From contig JAMYHL010000023.1 of NCBI GenBank assembly GCA_025531455.1, positions 186,001-250,000 of the forward strand: a stretch of 64,000 bases of DNA, written 5' to 3'. Of this stretch, positions 1-12,394 are shown one piece after another. Both the position numbers and the translations under genes were made by a program. The number at the start of each line of letters is the position of its first letter. Within the stretch, counting starts at the first letter, position 1. The stretch comes from Apiotrichum sp. Y4204. Taxonomy: Eukaryota > Basidiomycota > Tremellomycetes > Trichosporonales > Trichosporonaceae. The notes beneath the pieces were generated by a model. The model did no database searches, was not told the DNA's origin, and saw only the letters and a list, made by a program, of their open reading frames with translations.

Positions 1-2756
1 CCGAAATGGGCCAGTTCTGAGATCCAACCCGTGGGGAAACAACACACATGCACGGCCATGGCACATTTGGTCTCGGGAGAGGACCATGATGTGTAACGGT
101 CGTCACCGTGCGTCTCAATGTCGCTGATCTCAATGTCGCGGATACTGGCACAAGCGCACATTAGCATTTCATGTTGTGTAGCGCCAACATGAGCATCTGA
201 GGGGTGAATCGCGGGTTGTAACGATTACGAGCGTTACCTGTATCTGTTTGCTGTGCCTGCACGTCTGGACGCCACTCCCTTATTGACAACATGCTGATCC
301 CAGGCCCTCACCGCGTAGTCGCCGACCAGGACGGAAACCAGTACTGCCGTTTCTGCTTCAAGACCCTCTACTGGGTATATTGAGCTACCTCCGCTCGGTA
401 CCCCGTACCACTCGAATCGACTGGTTATTTTGGATAATCAGTGGTAGGCTCGCCCGGTTGCCCAGTGCCCACTCCCTTATACCACCTCATGCTTAGATGC
501 CGATACCCTTTTCTTGGATTACTTTCGTCCCTAACCTCATTCCTCGTTGTCTTTGTTCGTGAGCCCGTGATGTACTGTATCAATGCCATTTCGTTGCCGA
601 ACAAAAGCGGAACATTGATCCCACACTCATTGTACGACAGCGCTTACAGTTGCATTGGCGGTCCACTTTTACTGCACGCCACTCCTGGGCATCGGAACTG
701 CAACCTTTGAAAACCTTGCCATTAGCCAATCAGCCTCAGAACGTGTGAACCATGTGCTACAGCTCACAGCCGGTCCGTGTGTGTGACGGCCATGTCATAT
801 TAGCAGCCACTACCCATTCACTTGCAAATAATGGGAGTTGATCAGGAGGAACTGAAGGACCAAGGAAACGCGGGACCGTATCACCAAGGCTCCAAGCTCA
901 AGTCGCCTTGTTCTCGCTTTCTCCTTCTCTCCGGATTTTCCGCAAGCTGGAGCCGACAACGTACAAGACACCGGGACAGCCGTTTCCAGCCCCTCTGGTC
1001 ACGCTGTTTACGGACAGTACCCTCGGAAGGCAATGTGCATGGGTCACACAGCGCCCGAGCACCCCATAGTCGTGAGATGGGATACTGCGCGGGCCCTCGG
1101 ATTGAGGCGCAACAGTTTACGAAGGCCAATCCAGGGAGCGGTTCCAAAAAGGTCAGAAAGGGTTAAGAGCGTCAGGGAGATACGGGCGAAGAAGGTCTCG
1201 ACAAGTTGCAACGGACATTGCTTGAGAGGGACTTCTCTCGCTTGAAATCTCATACGTCGCACGGCTCTGGCCAAAACAACGGGACACCTCACTTACTTGT
1301 GAGTCAAGTTAGTCGAGGAACTTTCTCAAGCTGCAAACCACGCCCGCCGGTGAACAACAGTCTCGGTTGGTCCGAGCCACTCGGGTGTGAGGGAGGCTTT
1401 GGATCAAAAGGCAGAACAGCGGACCGTGCGAGTGGCGCGAGGACCGCGCGCGCCATCGATAGCCTCAGTGTTTTCACTGTCATGTGCTTCTACAAGGCCT
1501 AAAATGCCTATCGCACAAGGTTCTGCTGATATTATACCAGTTTGATCCATCGGCTGCAGGAGGGATCACGAGGAGCACAGCCGAAAGTGGTACAAATCGC
1601 GAGTTACCCGCTGGTTGTTGGCCGTTGTTTTTGATGAGTACAAAGCCTGTCCAATATCTGTTGTGCTCTGAACCTTTCGTAGCTACTCCTTGCCAGAAAA
1701 AATAAATGATTCAGAGTTCAGTGTGGTTAGTACGATGGCTGCTGTTGAACTGAAGAGGGAGTTGGAGGACACATGAACATCAAAATCGAGCTAATGGTAA
1801 TTGCACTCTATGAGTCCTGGGGACTTCGTATTGCCAGAGCATTTCCTTCAAAGATTGTTTTCTTTGCTGGGGTAGTTTAGTGGTTGTGAAGTGTGAAAGT
1901 AGCACACCACCTGAGCTCCCTTGTTCTGACAGAGTGAGCGATGTTCGAATCCGCTGTGAATTGTCCATGTTTACTGGATTTGTCAACTGTCTAGGCAATC
2001 AATCGACCAAAGCCCTCAAACCCCATTCCTGCACCCATCATGCATCCACCAATACTCTCATCATCCGATCATCCATTCTTTCCTCTTTGTTCTTTCGTGA
2101 ACAATCCTCGGGTCGCGCACACACCAAAGTCTCTCGATTCTCCATGTCCGTTGCATGCGCAGTGGTCGCTGTCAGCTTACTCCGCACTTGCGCACTCGGA
2201 CGCCCTTGGCTTCACAGATCTATCCCATCATCATGTTCCCAGATTCCCACCGAGCTACCTACCCTGCATCTTCTATGAGCAAGGAAGAACGGGGGCGGCT
2301 GTATCTATAATACTCTACTACCTCTCGGCAACAGGCCAAAAGCCCGAAAGGCTCGCCCCGGGGGGCAAACTGACCATGAGGCACCTGATAAGCGATCCAG
2401 AGGCCGGTTACGGGGACAGTTATGGACGGACAGCTGGAGAGTTTGTTATGTTCCCACTGTGAAACTCCGATATGCTCATGTTTTGTCCCATTCACGGTGG
2501 CCGTTCCTTCGCTCTCCTCTTTCTCATCCACTCTTATCGGTTTTAGGGAATCGTGTTTCCCATCCTCAGTAGCAGGCTAATTTTCTAACTCTTCCCGGTT
2601 CTCTCGCCCTTCGCCCTCATACAATCTTCTCATCAGACGGCTGAGGCTCGCTGTGCTTCTGTTAGTGTGCTATATATCCTCACATTTTGACATAGTCTTC
2701 CTCTTCACCACCTTTCACTTTCCACCCAATTTATAAGGGCTCGCCCATTCTCCACC
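1..2756. other. Gene-free left end
   Basis: No gene recognised. Only short overlapping open frames occur (longest 140 codons). None shows family motifs, and no chain of exons with GTGAGT/CAG junctions can be built. Base composition is closer to 50% GC than in the neighbouring genes. The last 200 bases before 2757 are pyrimidine-rich, as expected for a promoter and 5' leader. A tRNA-like A-box/B-box pair near 1873-1966 is discussed among the rejected items. Confidence 0.6.
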
Positions 2757-4267
2757 ATGGCAACTACAGGGTCAACTATCGTACCACCTGACTCCGAACA
2801 ATTCAAGCCCTCCGTCATCAAGCTTGCTACTCGGGCTTGGAACCATCCCAACATCCGCCGGTGTCTTCTTAAGAGGATGCTTGGCGGGGATTATGACCAG
2901 ACTTGGTACACCATCGTGACGCTCGATAAGACGACCTGCGCCGACGTGATTTACTGGCGTTACCGCTATATCAGGTACACTCACTTTCCTTGGAAGTACA
3001 TTGATGCCATGCCGGAGGTGAGTGGGACGTCGATGCGAGCTGCTTTGTCTCGAGCGTTTTTGAGACTGATCCTCATCAACAGGAGCGCCAGAAGTGGTAT
3101 AAGAGTGCTGTCGTGGGCATCAGCCTTCTCGAAAAGTTTCCCTACTTGGTCAGGAAGGACATCGCCGGCTTCCAGGACCTCCTCTCCTATTTCCCCAACC
3201 TGGTCGACATTCGTGCGGCGCAGTACCATCTCCGGCGCGTCAACATGACTGGTCCACAGTTTCTCGTCGACATCTACGCCGACGACTTTAAGATGGGCCC
3301 CAACGGCATTACCAGTTCAATTATGCCGCCAGAGGATTTCGGTCTCCCGGGCACCGTCAAGTGGCGGTATCATCTCCGGGTTAAGGACCCTTCGCCCGTC
3401 ATCAACGCTTACCTGGAGCACTGGATTGTCTCGCACACGTTCCACGTCCCCAAGTGCTTCGACCTGCAGGTGACGTCGCTCGTCATCGAAAAGGGCTACT
3501 CTCCCGAACCATGGATCGCCATCCTACGACGCCGCACGGCATGCAACCTTCCGCCCATTCTCAAGATCACATTTCCCGCCATCAGCAAGCTCTCGGACCT
3601 TAGCGCCCTGGGTGAGGCCGCGGGAAAGGGCCTCAAGAATCTGTACCTCATGATCACGCTAAAGCGCCCTCACGACACGGAGTCAGTCTTTGACTTTGAC
3701 TGGAAGGCAGCATTTCCAGACCTCGTCGACCTGCGCATTGACCTACGCGTCCCTAAGCACCCCCAGCTGCGTGAATGGCCGTACAGTTGGGAGCCGTTCA
3801 GCAGCGCTGGCACGACTCTCACCCCTCCGCTTTATGGCGTTCCCGAAAGGTATATCTGCGATTTCAGCAACCAGCCGATTGGCGTCAAGCGTTTCAAACT
3901 TCTTCTTTTCGTCGATAACCCCGTTGAGCAGCCCATCCCGACGGAGATTGATCCCTGCGATCTTCAGGCGGTTCAAAAAGCAGTCGATGATATTGTCTAC
4001 GCTCTCCCGGACCCGCGCCTCATTGCCAACGCCATCAGTGTCGAGACGGAGTTCAATTTCCGCCTCCTTTGTCAAAGGGGCGCGTTCGTCGGTGTCGCCG
4101 TGAGCGCCGTCTACATCAACATGCTCCGCCGCTACCTTGCGAATAATGTCTATTATTCTCTGGAGGAGGAGGAAGAGGAAGAGGAGGAGAATGAGGAAGA
4201 GTATGATCCTCACGCCGGATTCGGACCTGACGCGGCTCGGGTGGAAATGTTTTGGAACCATAGGTAA
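2757..4267 (+). CDS. Unrecognised protein with acidic C-terminus
   Basis: Two exons, join(2757..3017, 3083..4267), give 481 residues. The intron is 65 nt with a GTGAGT donor and AACAG acceptor, and splicing is phase 0. The ATG lies in a CCACCATGG context after a pyrimidine-rich leader. I do not recognise a domain. The middle has repeated leucine/valine strand-like segments (for example DLVDLRIDLRV near residue 325) that loosely recall LRR or F-box-type fungal proteins, but no F-box is visible. Near residues 448-462 there is an almost pure glutamate run with one Asn and one Tyr, then a short tail ending WNHR. No signal peptide or membrane segment is visible. It could be a lineage-specific gene. 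Exon structure confidence is good; function is unknown. Confidence 0.7.
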
Positions 4268-5060
4268 TTGTGGGATCTTCCAGACATGCATCACGTCATT
4301 AGACAGCGTTACATCACCTCACCCAGCCTGTCTGGCATAAAGCTCATCACCCGCCTGTATCATAACATGAGTTCTGCCACTCTGAACCAAACTCGCATCC
4401 ACCCGTAAGGGCACAACCTACAGTAGCCGTCTATACTCTCAATGAATCTATGTCCAATGTGCATGGTCGCAGCCGAGCCTCCAAGCCAGCTCTGTTTCCT
4501 CACACCTATCATAATGCCTTGACTCTGGCCATTGCGCAAGCGTGGGTGGTGCATCGAATGTTACTCTCACTCGTAGATTGTTTGTTTGCCTTGGGTAGCC
4601 TGTCACTAAACATTGTGCCACACCTAAAAGTGCCACTGTCGTGTGGGCACCCCCACAACCCCACCACTCGGTGCCTTGGCCCCGCACACGCGTCTCCACT
4701 TGCCACTCGATGTGTCGCGTGTCTGCTCTCGTTCTGTTCGTCAACCTTGCATCTTCTGAACGCATTAGGCTTATCGTCTTTCCATCCGTTCCTCCGGGTG
4801 CTCGGTTCGACTACTCCGAAAGCGCTGCTGAACAGGGACACTTGGCGGTCGGTCCAGGCTACGCCACCGTACAGCCGTCACGCCATCACCGCGGTCACCG
4901 TGCGCTAAGGAGCGGTTTTCAAGACAACATCATCATCACTTGTCAATATCACAAACACACTTCATTGCTCATCACACCACACCAAACCTCCCGCCTGGTC
5001 CTCGTACCGGTGCGGCATCATCTCTCTCCTCCTCGCGCCGCACGTCGGCCAATATAGGAG
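4268..5060. other. Intergenic spacer before DUF300 gene
   Basis: About 790 bases between two genes on the same strand. No convincing ORF or RNA gene was seen. The last 150 bases are rich in CA/CT, typical of a fungal 5' leader. Confidence 0.5.
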
Positions 5061-7634
5061 ATGTCCATACCGTCCTTCCCGGGATCGCCGAGTGCGGAGC
5101 CCGTCGATGTCACCGATCCGGGGGGCATTGGAGGCGGAGGCGGCGCGGGCGACCACCTCCCGCTCGCTCTTCTCTGGGTCTGTGGAGCATGTACTCTCTT
5201 CGGTGAGTGAAGCATGTTGGCCGAGAGGCCGCATATTAGACAAAGCTAGCGCCATCGGTGATTGATGGAGACGAGCCCATCAGCCCAACGGCCACTGATC
5301 GCGTCTGACGACCGTGACAACTTCATACCGACATGCAGCTAACTCGCAGCGACCGTGCAGAGTATTATCTCCATTGTGCTTCAGCTGAAAAACTATCGCC
5401 GGCCACCTCTACAGCGCTGTGTGGTCCGCATCATGGTCATGTGAGTCCTGTGTGTTGTGCGCCCATTGTGATCAAGGCGATCGGACAGACAACCTAATGG
5501 GGTGCATTCAAAGACGGGTTTCTGACCGCACAGGGTACCGCTGTACGCTTGTTCTTCCCTCATCGCACTGTTTTCTCTGAATGCTGCGTTCTTTATCGAT
5601 GCCATTCGTGATCTCTACGAGGTGAGATAGCCGTTTCTAAGCATATCTCTAATGCCAGGCATTTGTCATCTATGCCTTCCTTCAGCTCCTCATAACGTAT
5701 CTCGGCGGCGAGCGCGAGCTGCTCCTCCGTCTGCGTGGACGACCTCCCATTCCGCACCTTTTCCCTGTCGGCATCTTCCTCAAGCCGATGGACCCAAGCG
5801 ATCCGTGGACGTTGTTGAATCTCAAGCGCGGAGTGCTACGTGAGTTGAGTTCACAGCGGACTTCCGAACTCACGCGCAGAATACGTTCAGGTCAAGCCGT
5901 TGCTGGTTGTCGCGACTGCCATCCTCAAAGCGACGAACCAGTACCATGAGGGTGACTTCAAGCTTACTTCGGGATACACCTGGGTGACTATCGTGTACAA
6001 CATCAGCATCTGCTTGAGTCTTTAGTGAGTGAATATGGTCACTGAAATGGAAGCTTACGTTCAGCTGCCTCGGCATGTTCTGGATCGCGGTGAACAATGA
6101 CCTGAAGCCCTTCCGGCCAGTTCGTGAGTGGCGTCGCCGTTATCTCTCCTGACATGCAGCCAAGTTTCTCTGTGTCAAGGGCATTCTCTTCTTCTCTTTC
6201 TGGCAAGGTGTGGCCATCTCCTTCCTGGTGTCTATCGGTGTTATAACATCGGGTACGTTCGTTAGAGTGTATCGCAGCTGATCATCAGTCGGACCCTACA
6301 CCGATCCCGAGCACATGTCTCTGGCGCTGGTCGACTCGTTGATCTGCATCGAGATGCCCTTCTTCGCAGTCGCCCACCAATACGCGTTCAAGGCTAGCGA
6401 CTACATTGACACATCCGTCATCCATGTCGCTCGCCTTCCGTTTCTTTATGCGTTCCGCGATGCGTTTAGCCTCAAGGACGTGTGGGAGGACATCAAGTAT
6501 ACCTTCCGGGCACGTGGAGTGTCATACAAGGCGTACGAGGCAGCAGATGGCGGATTACACAACTCTCAAGGAAGACAGAAGCGCATTCGTGCCGGGTTGC
6601 GCTACGCTGCCGGCGGAAAAGCCAAGTATTGGATCCCAGTTCCTGACGAGCCGGGTCCCAGTGAGCGCGCCCCGCTGCTGCCTCAACACGCAGTTTCAGC
6701 AAGACCTGACTATGACTCATCGGATTCAGACTCGGATGCGCCGTCCCTCGACTTTTCCTCCACTTCAGAAGGAGAGGACGCGCTCTATGCCCGCGCCCGC
6801 CGGATCGGCTATGCGGGTTTCCCAAACGTGGATGTGAGCGCCGAGCAAGCCCGCCGACGGCGTAGACAGGAGGAGGACAGCATTTTGGCAGGCAACCTTG
6901 CCCGTCGGGGAACAGGTGTACGACAAAATGTACAAGACACACCAAATGGCCGTCAGCGACGTAGCGCGCGCAACAAGCGCGCCGGAGTAAAACCCCAGGC
7001 CAGGGTGTATGGCGCCTGGGCCGACCGAGTCACTTCGACAGGGGCTACTGCGCAACCGGCTCCACAACCGGAAGAGTTCGAGGACGCAGCGTTTGATGGC
7101 GATAATGAGAATCCAGGCGCGTGGACCGGCGATTCGTCAGGTACAGCGCTGCGTTGGACAGTACGCACAGCCAAGGACGTAGGCCCGGGCGGCAAATCGC
7201 GTGCTCGTCCGCTCGCAAAGGTTCCCGATCGGCCGCGGCCCGAGTCCGTGCCAACAATCGTGGAGCGCGAACCTGAGAGGACACGGAGCGACGCTGTTGA
7301 TCTCGTGAGCCCCACAGACGTTGCTCGCGAGTTGAGTGCGGACGGTATGACGAGGGCCGACCGCCCTTCGGTGGTGATTTCGCCTCCGCCGTTCTCTGTG
7401 CACGATTCATCGCCATCACAGTCTGTTCTCCAGCAGCAGCATCACGAGGCATCCCCGCCTCGCCGCCCGCCTACTCCATCTCCTCCACCCAAATCACCCG
7501 AGTCGACCACAACACCGGCCCCCATCTCTTATCCTCATGACTCACCGCCTCACGAGCCACGCCCTCGCGACTCGCCGCCGCGCGGATATCCGTCGTATCG
7601 CTGGAGCCAGCCCGACGACAATCCGTGGGCATGA
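5061..7634 (+). CDS. DUF300 / TMEM184-like membrane protein (organic solute transporter alpha family)
   Basis: Eight exons, join(5061..5202, 5350..5440, 5534..5621, 5659..5839, 5880..6024, 6065..6123, 6160..6252, 6289..7634), all junctions in frame, 714 residues. Introns are mostly 36-40 nt. The first ~385 residues carry seven hydrophobic segments and DUF300 hallmarks: LQLKNYRRPPLQR after TM2, then the order LKPFRPV, KFLCVKG, FFSFWQG and IEMPFFAVAHQYAF. Proteins of this fold include the OST-alpha transporter subunit, TMEM184 and fungal vacuolar-membrane DUF300 proteins; the substrate cannot be read from sequence. The last ~330 residues are a hydrophilic, probably disordered tail. It is Ser/Asp-rich, then Arg-rich, then Pro/Ser-rich, and much longer than the core family needs. 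It converges with SPB4, with 133 bases between stops. Confidence 0.9.
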
Positions 7635-7767
7635 GCGCTGCGTACTGGTGTGCCAGAACTGAGATGTCTTTTCACGCCTATTCATGGATTGTAGATGCTA
7701 GATTGGTAATGTTATATGCTGGGTATTCCTATGGCCTCTGCCTCTATGCTACTGTACCGAGACACTA

Positions 7768-10051
7768 CTAGTCGAGATCATCAAACATGCCAGTGGCAAC
7801 CTTTGTGCTCCTGCTCGATTTCTTGGTCGCTTTCTCCTGGTTCACCTCGCGCTTGAGGCTGCGGTAGTCGGCATCCATCTCCTCGTCGTCGCTGTCCTTG
7901 ACCTTGGCCTTCTTCGCCCGCTTTGCAGTCGGCTCAGGCATGGGCTCAATGTCGCTCCCCTCCTCGCGCCGCTTACGCTCCCACTCGGCCTTCTTCCGCG
8001 CATCCTTCTTATCCCGCCGTTCCTCTCTCCGCGCCTTGCGGTCCTTCTGCGCACTCCACGCCTCGCGCATCTCCGCGCGGATCTTGCGCTTCTTCTGCTC
8101 CGCCGCACGCTCCTCATCACGCCCCGGTTTCGAAGCCTTGGCCTTCTTCTCCGCCAGAGCAGCAAGGCGAGCCGTCTCACGCGTCTTGGAGGCGTACGCG
8201 TACGTGTCCCAGTCGACCTCGGCGTCCGTCCACTCGAGCGGCGGGATTGGAGCATCGCCATTCTCCTCTTTGCCTGCTGCGGCCGCCTCTTCCCGCTTCT
8301 TCTGGGCCTTCTCCACCCGTTTCCTCCAGTCGCGTACCTCGGGCATAGCGGGGATACGCAGCAGCCCAAACGCCGTAGACAGCGCGGCGTAGTCGAGGTC
8401 CGCGGGGCGGAAGATGAAGCTCGCCTCGTGCTTCGTGTATGCGCGGACGGAGGAGACGAGGGCCTTGGCACCGCGGTCGGACAGGTCGCGGTCAGTGAGG
8501 AGGATGTCGCGGATGGTGTGCATTAGCGCGACCGAGTCGGGGTCCGCTGGTGGCGCCGCCATGTCTGTTTCCTCGAGCGATGCCGAGAGACACGGCTGGC
8601 GCACGAGCGGGATTTTGCGCACAGAAAGGAGGGAGACGTACTCCTCCTCGCGTCCGCGGGAGAGGAGGATCGTTGCGCGCCCTGAGCGTCCGGCACGGGC
8701 TGTGCGGCCGGCTCGATGCGAGAACGTCTTGGGGTCCATTGGGGCGTCGTACTGAATCACTGCGTCAATATCGGGAAAGTCGACACCGCGTGCGGCGACG
8801 TCAGTGCAGAGGAGCACGGAGGGGGCGAGGTGCGACGACGCGTGCGAGGTGAAGGACACCAGGGAGGTTTCGCGGACGCGCGGGGGGAGGTCGCCGTGGA
8901 GCGACACAATGTGGAAGCGTGAGAGAGCTGGGATACGGGCAAGGATCTGATGTGAGTTTGGCTCGCAAACAAGTTAGTCAACTCACCCTATAGAAGTAAT
9001 CGACAGCTGCACAGGTGGAAAAGTAGACAATCATCTTGGCAGCCTCAAGCTCCTTTGACTCGCGGTCAAGCAGGCGAACAAGCTGCAGCGTTTTGTCTGC
9101 GGGATTCGTGATGAGGTACTTGTTCTGGAGACTCATGGGCACACGGCGCTCCTTGGATTCTCCATCGCGCTTGTCCTTGAGGTTGACGACAATGCGCACG
9201 GGGTTGCGCAGTCCGAGACCAATCATCTCCTCAACGGCATCGGTCATCGTCGCCGAGAAGAGGTGTGTGCGGCGCTGTTTGGGAAGATGGCGCATGATGC
9301 GCTCCACATCGCGACGGTGGTCCGGCGCTGACAGGAGACGATCGGCCTCATCCAGGACGAGCACATCGAGGTTGCCCACCCGCACAGCGTTCATGCCTCG
9401 CGGACCGAGGAGGAAGGATGCGAGGCGGCCAGGCGTTCCGACAAGAATGTTCGATTGGAGGGAGAAGAAGGTGTCATACGGTGTAGCCGTTCCCGATGTA
9501 ATGAGAGTTGGGAGTGGATACTCCGCTGGCGGCGGAGGCTCGGGCTCCTCACCGTCGACGGGAGTCGGGGCCGGCGGAATGAGCGATGAGAGGAAGAGAT
9601 AGAAGACATCATGAATCTGCTGTGCAAGTTCGCTGAATGTAAGCTCATTCCAGGTAACAATAGCTTACCGAGTAGGAGCGATGACGATAGCAGCGACCTC
9701 GCCTTTGCGGAACTTGTGCTCGCTACGGATAATGCGCTCAAGAACGGGGATGACGAACGCAAGGGTCTTTCCCGAGCCAGTGACAGCCTAATGTTAGCAA
9801 TGGAGTACGGAATGAAGTAGCTCAGTAGCATGGAAGCGGAGCAGCTACTTCAAACGGTCGCGAGACACTGCACTCACCTCGACGACACAGTCCTGGTGCT
9901 TGATCGCGCGCGGAATCGTACCCGCCTGAACGGGTGTCATGCGTTCCCACCCCTGCTGGGCCACGACGTTCGCGACCCACTCCGTCAGCGGCGGGTCCAG
10001 CGCGCTCCATGGGTGTCCAAACGCGGGCGCGCGAGCGGGTGGTCGTGACAT
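7768..10051 (-). CDS. SPB4: ATP-dependent RNA helicase SPB4 (60S ribosome biogenesis)
   Basis: Four exons, complement join(7768..8946, 8987..9632, 9669..9787, 9878..10051), 705 residues. DEAD-box motifs appear in order: Q-motif region GWERMTPVQ, Walker [33 protein letters not shown], and the C-terminal [18 protein letters not shown] and [10 protein letters not shown]. After the helicase core come an [11 protein letters not shown] segment and a long Lys/Arg/Glu-rich coiled tail ending MFDDLD, typical of the Spb4/DDX55 branch. In yeast Spb4 is a nucleolar helicase needed for late 66S pre-ribosome maturation. The tail makes it longer than yeast Spb4 (about 600 residues). It shares a 295-base divergent promoter with ISC1. 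Confidence 0.93.
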
Positions 10052-10346
10052 GTTGGGAGATGAGATGGGGATATGGGCGAACACGAACACGACCCGATAC
10101 CGATGTGGCGTTGATGATGGTTTGCGTTTTGCAACTTTTTCTGAGCGCGCTGGGTGGCCAAAAATGAGGGACAGGAAATCAGGCACCAAAAGCCACGTGA
10201 TTTCCATTCAATTCCATTCTTGGATCTTTGATCGGCAGTCGTTTCATGACGTCGACGTCGCCTTTGGCGCTCTGGTAATCCCGTCTTCCTATCCCCTCCG
10301 TTGTCCATCTCTCTTCTCTTCTTCACCCACTTTCTCAACAAGCATC
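10052..10346. promoter_or_regulatory. Divergent SPB4/ISC1 promoter region
   Basis: 295 bases separate the two start codons, so the genes must share or abut their promoters. The ISC1-proximal half is CT-rich. No specific factor site is claimed. Confidence 0.5.
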
Positions 10347-11922
10347 ATGGTAGAGCTCAAGATCCTAACCTTTAATGTCTGGTGCGTCTGCTCCTTGTCA
10401 AGGCTGACCACAGGGGCCTGGCATTCATCAGCAAGGACCGGCCGGCGCGCATGGCCGCCATCGCTGAATATCTCGCCGGCGCCGACTACGATATTGTGTG
10501 CCTCCAGGAGATCTGGGTGCACGATGAGTTTGTGTCGATGAGTGACTATATGCGGAGAACGTATGAGCATGCGCGATTTTTCCATACGTAAGTTGTGGGG
10601 AGGACAAGAGCGGAATCTGATCTCGTCGCTGGGACTTTCCGGATGTGAGGAAGGCCGCATCCCGGGGGTCGGGCCCCCAAAGGGACCGCAGCGCCTGCGT
10701 TTACGATTACATACTTGATCTACAACGATTACTGACATGTAGCGGCGCGCTGGGCTCTGGTCTCGCAATCTTCTCGAAGCTGCCCTTCAAGGAAGCCAAG
10801 GCGCTGCCATACTCGCTCTCCGGCCTTCCATCTGAGGTAATTGCCGGCGACTTCTTCGTCAACAAGGCCGCGGGGCGCGTGCTCATTGACCATCCGAAAG
10901 TCGGAGAAATTGAGGTGTGGACCACGCACATGCATGCCGGGAGCGAGGCGCCACCAGATACGCGTCAGTCGCACCGTATGGCACAGGCGTGGCAGCTCGC
11001 GACGGAAGTTCGCCGCGGTGCTGCCTGCGGAAGAATTGTCCTCTGCGTGAGTATAGATAAATAGAGAAGGTAGTGCTTGACTGACACCCAGACGGGTGAC
11101 TTTAACTCGCAGCCGTTCTCGGTGCCGATCGCACTACTGCGGACGTACGGCGGGCTGCGCGATTCGTTCCTCGACACGCACGCGCGCGCGAACGACTCCA
11201 TTGTGGGTATCTCGGCCGCGGACGCAATCACTACTTTGGGCATGACCTGCGACTCGTCGCTCAACACCTACTCGGAGGGAAAGGGGATCCCACCAAACAT
11301 CACGGCGCAGGGCGGCAAGCGCCTCGACTACATCTTCTACCGTGAAGGCCGTGGCTCGCGCTTTGCTGTGAACTGCACAGAGTCCACTGTTGTGCTCGAC
11401 GGATGCATCCCCGGCCAGGCGTTCAGCTATTCCGACCACTTTGGTCTCTCCTCCACGTTCCGCTTCGAGCCACGGACATGGGACGGCGGCGCGAACTCCG
11501 TCAAGTCGGCGACGTCGGCGCGCCCCCTACTGCTCGATGACGAAGCGGAGCGTGGCGCCACCCCGTCGTCTTCGGGTTTCGAGCTCTCCCGGGCAGTGTC
11601 GGACGGCGCAACTGTCAGTGCGATCCGTCACGCGCTCTCCACCCTCCGCGACTACACCTTCATTGCCGCTCGCCGCAACCGTCTCCATATCTACACTTCC
11701 TTCGCGGCAGTCGCCGCCGCTATTGTGCTCGCGGTCGGCTCGGCGTGGCAGCCGAAATCGTGGATTCAGCCGATATTCACTATCGTCGCTGCGGTGCTCG
11801 GCTTCTTCGCTGCCACTTACTTTTACTGGGGCTGGCTGTGGGGCCGCTGGGAGCGCGGGCTCCTCGACGAGACCATGGCGGACATGGAAATGGAGCTGAA
11901 TGTGCTCAACGGACAGAATTAG
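10347..11922 (+). CDS. ISC1: Inositol phosphosphingolipid phospholipase C (neutral sphingomyelinase family)
   Basis: Four exons, join(10347..10381, 10414..10587, 10743..11046, 11092..11922), 447 residues. It belongs to the endonuclease/exonuclease/phosphatase fold: LTFNVWG near the start, VCLQEIW (metal-binding Glu), GSGLAIFSK, WTTHMHAG, CTGDFNSQP (catalytic Asp/Asn) and YSDHFGLSS (catalytic Asp-His). The C-terminus has two hydrophobic helices at roughly residues 355-375 and 380-410, as in yeast Isc1, which anchors in ER and mitochondrial membranes. The enzyme hydrolyses inositol phosphosphingolipids to ceramide. In pathogenic Cryptococcus the orthologue matters for survival in phagocytes (known of the family, not shown here). 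Exon phases all agree, and the short first exon encodes the conserved start MVELKILTFNVW. Confidence 0.93.
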
Positions 11923-12394
11923 TAGATTGTTTAACAGATTGTTATAATCATGTACCGGATGGCCCCTCTGCTTCTCCTCTGCATGCAATGGATCATCGCA
12001 GGCTTCCTCGCTCTGCATCACCTGCATACAAGGCTGCTTGGATCGTATAGACGCGTTATCTCGATGTCACGATGGAGGTCTCAAGCTCTTGAGACGTTGA
12101 GACCATGAGACCAGACGTACCGGACACCCACGTGCCCTGGTATATGGGGGGCATAAATTACCTGAAGCAGTGACACCCCACCCTGTGCAGTGTGTGACGC
12201 CGCCGTCGTGCCCTTCACCGTCATCACTCACCCAGCCCAGCAACTCTCCCGCGCAGCGCGGTGCAGCCCACACCCGCCCACTGCGACAACACCAGGCAAG
12301 TATCATCGTCACCACCACCAACCACCAACTACAATCACCACCTTGCCATCTTTCGGCACCCCTTACCTCACATACCCCGCTACACCTTCCCAAC
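11923..12394. other. Spacer and VMA4 leader
   Basis: 472 bases. The first third is the ISC1 3' region. The remainder becomes rich in CCAC/ACCACC runs just before the VMA4 start. No ORF or RNA gene seen. Confidence 0.45.

Noticed and set aside
1866..1966. tRNA-like sequence with A-box TAGTTTAGTGG and B-box GTTCGAATCC
   Set aside because: Flanking 5' and 3' bases do not pair as an acceptor stem, the T stem needs a 2-base bulge, no anticodon arm folds, and no T4+ terminator follows closely. At most an old tRNA remnant.
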